From positions 1 through 64,000 of the forward strand of contig JASJFT010000231.1 of NCBI GenBank assembly GCA_030770425.1: 64,000 nt of DNA, in the 5' to 3' direction. A program made the position numbers and the translations under genes. Source of the DNA: Darksidea phi (lineage: Eukaryota; Ascomycota; Dothideomycetes; Pleosporales; Lentitheciaceae). Below the pieces are notes generated by a model that was not told the origin of the DNA, made no database searches, and was given only the letters and a program-made list of their open reading frames with translations. Positions within the stretch are counted from its first letter, which is position 1. Each line of letters begins with the position of its first letter. Positions 60,401-64,000 of the stretch are shown piece by piece.

Positions 60401-63400
60401 ATTATATCTCGTATAAACTATAGTAATAAAAGAAAGATAAAAGAAGAAAAAAATAAATAGCTAAGTATATAATTTAGTTTTATACGGGACTAATTATATC
60501 TATATATTAGTTAAGCCGATTAATAGATATTTTAATACTAACTATAAGCTTATTTATACGAATAAGCTATACTAGTAATATATTAGCTATCTTCTTTATA
60601 AAGATATTTACTAGATTATCTTTACTATTAATCTATTAGATCTTACTAATCTCGTATTTCTCGTACGATTTATAAAGGGATATAATATTAATTATAAGCC
60701 TCTTCTTATTTATTATATCTAGCTTAATAAGGTAATTATATAGTAATTTTAAATTAGTATAGATTACTACTAAGATTACTAGAAGATTAAGATTATATAT
60801 AATCTAGTATAGGGTCGTACTTAGCGCGATAGTATAATCGAATCTACTAATTATACTATATAGCTTACTAGCTAGTATACTTTATATAACTTACTTATAC
60901 TTAATAGAATTCTAATATATAATATTACTATATAGTTAGAATTTATTACTATTATCTATACGAGCTTCGTTAGCTAGTATAATTAAGAATCCTAGTTATA
61001 AGCTTAAATCCTTATTATTTATAAATAAGTTATTAGTAAAAATAAATAGCTTTATACGACTTAGATTAATTAGTATATATATTAGTCTAAGATTTATATT
61101 ATCTATTTACTACTTAATTCGTATATTAAGTACTTTAATATCTTTAGACGATAGCTTAGTAGTCTATATAGTAATTAATATATTAAAAACTACTTTAGGT
61201 TAATATACTAAAGTAATATAAATACCTTATACGCGCTACTCGATATACTATTAAATAGTATTCTATACTATTAGATTAATTATACGGAGAAGTTTAGCTT
61301 ATTCTTTTTAAAGTAGGATAATATTCCTATTATCTTCGTACGTAACCTTACTACTATTAAACTCTAGTAGCTAATTCTTTATTAGGATAGTCTTTAGTTT
61401 TATATAGAGATTAGCGAAGTATAGTATCTTCTCCTCTTTCTATAAGAATTAGGGTATAATAGTACTAAGGGTATTATCTATTTATATTCCTATAATTCTA
61501 AAGATATCTTTACCTTTATATATAACTAGTAAGTATAGATTATATAATAAAATTTATATTTCTAGTTTTTTTTTATAGTAATTATAATATATCTTAAACT
61601 AGTATAGCCCTAATTCTACTATACCGTATAGAAACTTTACTACTCTTAGAATCGAGTTTAAAGGGAAGAAGTATTAGATATCTTTAGGCGGTCTAGTATA
61701 TAGCGTATATAGGAGTTTATTAGTTAATTATATATAGACTTAGATAATATTCCTAAACTTATACTATATACTATATAATACTATTAATACTACTCTAATA
61801 GCTAGAATTAGTCGTTAGCTTATCTTCTAGATTATTAGAGATTAAGTAAGAATAGTCTTCTTTTCTTTATCTAAATATTCTATAAATACTAGCTAGGACT
61901 TTTCGTATAGCTATATATTCTTCCCTTTAACCTCTTATATAAGACGAAGGTTAAAGATCTAGCTAGAATACTTAGTAGGATTAAACTACTTAATCTAGAA
62001 GATTTTATTACTAATAAGTACGTTTACCTTTATACGGTTTAATTCTTTAAAGGGTATTCTAGGTATATTAATAATACTATCTATATAGAGTTTAACTACT
62101 AGTTCGTAGTTATTCTTTTTCTTTTAGATTAGAAAAGTATTTATAATCTATACGAAATTCCTTTAAGATCTATCTCTATCTTATTTCTTTAATTCTTTAA
62201 CTCGTATAGGAGGAAATTCTTCTTTTCTTAATCTTCCGTACTTTCTTATATATAGTTATTTAACTTAGACTAGAGTAGATTTATTAGAATTAGTATCTTT
62301 ACTTAGTCGGTCGTTAGTTTCGTACGGAGAGGTCTATTTATAATAGTATTTCTTAACTTATATATATTATATAGTAAGTAGTTCGTTATCTAGATAGATA
62401 GTAATATTTCTACCTTTAATTCCTATAATTTCGTACGGGTCTATTTAACCTTTCTTCTCTCTCTATATTATAACTTCTATCTTAAGAGGAAGATTAAAAA
62501 TATTATACGACGGTTCGTTTCTTATATTTAGTATATAGTTAATATCTAGCTTTATATATTCTACTTAAATTATTTTAATAATCTTTTATACGGTATTAGC
62601 GTATTTAATAATATTAGGAGATAGAGAAGAATCTATATTAACTTAAGGATATATATTAAAGACGAGTAGTATAGATATAATACTATTTAGACCTACTATA
62701 TTATTTAGAACTTTAACTACTATTTAGAGAAGTAATTCGTCCGATATATAATTATTAAGTTTAGCTTTAAGAATATTAAATATACGTTTTAAGAGTATAT
62801 ATATACGTTCTACCTTACTAATAGTCTAATATACTTTAATAGATATCTATTAGTATTCTACTCTAATAATCTTCGTATAAGCTTTAAATTCTTCCGAAGT
62901 AAAATTCGTACTAGAATTATATATAATATAGTCTAGTAGTCTTTAGTATATATTAATCTAATATATATAGAGTATATTCTAAGTATCTTATATAAAGAGT
63001 AATTTTAGAAATATAGCTACTTAGAAGAAAGTATTAGTATCGATTATATATAGAATATTCTTTCTACTAATCTATACGATATTAATAATTACCTTATAAT
63101 TAAAATAGGTATTATCCTTAATTAAAAACTTAAATCTCTTTAGTATAGATCTATACGATTAGTAGAAGTAGTAGAATTTTATAATCTATTCTAGTATCGA
63201 TAGGTTTACTTCGTAGCTAGCGTTTATAAGTAGATTATATAGTTATTCTATATAAGGGTAGCTAAAATGGCGATATAGCCGACGTAGCTCTAATTCTATA
63301 AAGAACGACGTAGTATCTACTAGACTAACGTTAAAGAATAGGTAGTTCTATTTATATACGATAGGAATAGTTATTTTATTCTTTTATATAATATAATTAA

Positions 63401-64000
63401 GAATATTATTAAAGTAGACTCCTAGTCGGTCGGTATCTACTAGTAATAGTAGGAAGAGTATTAGGGTATCTAAGATATAGTAGATAACTATTCTAATTAA
63501 ATTCTTAATCCGTACGGTTTCTAAAGATATTATTAAATTCTATCTACTAAAGCTAATAGTTATATTATAAGGTATCTAGTTAACTTTTATATAAAGGTTC
63601 TCGCGTATATATACCTTAAGTTATACTTTCCTAATAATTAATATTCGTATAGTACTAGTATTCTATAGTTCTCCTTAATATACCGTATAGTAATAGTCTT
63701 TAAGAAAGAATTAGTTAGTCTAAGGTTAATAATCTTTATTAATTCTATAGATATCTTTACTAGTTATATAATAAAGGTATATTACTAACGTAAGATAGTT
63801 AAGTATATATTTATTCTTCTTAATATCTTCTTTAGATCTATCGCTATTATTCTTATATATAGCGTTAATATCTACGTCGTTATTAGAAAGTCCTTTAAAG
63901 TTTATAATATAGGTAGCTATCTTATTATATAAGGATACTTAGTAGTATATATCTTTAAAGAATATAATATACTATATCCTAGCTCTAGAACGATCTGTAC
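60401..64000 (-). mobile_element. Ty1/Copia-like retrotransposon, RIP-degraded, partial
   Basis: On the minus strand between about 61690 and 61430 one frame reads, with stops, RPPKDI, VVKFLYGIVELGLY and GKDIFRIIGI-IDNTL. These correspond to the Copia reverse-transcriptase motifs xxKPLYGIPEAGxHW and VGLQTDDTL after RIP. The left end is approximate and the right end lies outside the window. It is non-coding. Confidence 0.55.

Overview
The window comes from a filamentous ascomycete (Pezizomycotina, probably Dothideomycetes-like; inferred). Genes carry short introns (43-63 bp) with GT..AG ends and CTRAY-type branch sites. The gene content is typically fungal: a HET protein, HeLo-like pseudokinases, BYS1 secreted proteins, a GH12 glucanase, an Sds3-type deacetylase subunit and an APC permease. 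Repeats carry an extreme repeat-induced point mutation (RIP) signature, CpA to TpA on both strands.

The window has two compartments. Positions 1 to about 41.6 kb hold genes; about 41.65 to 64 kb is an AT-rich, RIP-saturated block with no usable ORF. Inverted copies of one GC-boxed repeat lie at 33-113 and 41661-41830, so they bracket the gene compartment.

Layout of the gene compartment: 0-1.5 kb, a RIP-mutated dispersed repeat and a TA-flanked MITE. 1.5-6.9 kb, a cluster of one intact Ser/Thr kinase and two helical-bundle/pseudokinase proteins, the last two convergent and 38 bp apart. 8.8-10 kb, a membrane-anchored SDR. 11.1-12.5 kb, a secreted BYS1-type protein with a long Cys-rich, dibasic-punctuated tail. 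13.4-14 kb, a gamma-glutamylcyclotransferase-like gene broken by one in-frame TAG. 15.1-16.8 kb, an Sds3-like subunit. 17.35-17.55 kb, the less mutated copy of the dispersed repeat. 17.8-18.3 kb, a second BYS1 protein. 19.65-21.06 kb, acetyl-CoA acetyltransferase (ERG10 type). 21.9-22.6 kb, a small secreted protein. 24.1-24.9 kb, a GH12 endoglucanase. 26.5-29.3 kb, a HET protein with ankyrin repeats inside the HET domain. 30.1-30.4 kb, an SDR relic. 31.0-33.7 kb, a quinone-oxidoreductase-like enzyme and a transcription-factor-like protein whose stop codons overlap. 35.5-37.35 kb, a Mup1-like permease. 37.9-40.3 kb, a 727-aa five-exon protein of unknown function. 40.9-41.6 kb, a decayed gene whose stops all look like RIP of Gln codons.

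The AT block holds two direct copies (about 6.5 kb each) of a minus-strand Ty3/Gypsy-like element and, at the right edge, a minus-strand Ty1/Copia-like element. Both were identified from degraded reverse-transcriptase motifs.

Three themes connect the genes: non-self recognition or cell death (kinase, two pseudokinases, HET-ANK), secretion near a repeat block (two BYS1, GH12, one small secreted protein), and transposon defence by RIP that appears to spill into flanking sequence. All gene models were spliced by eye; no database search was run.
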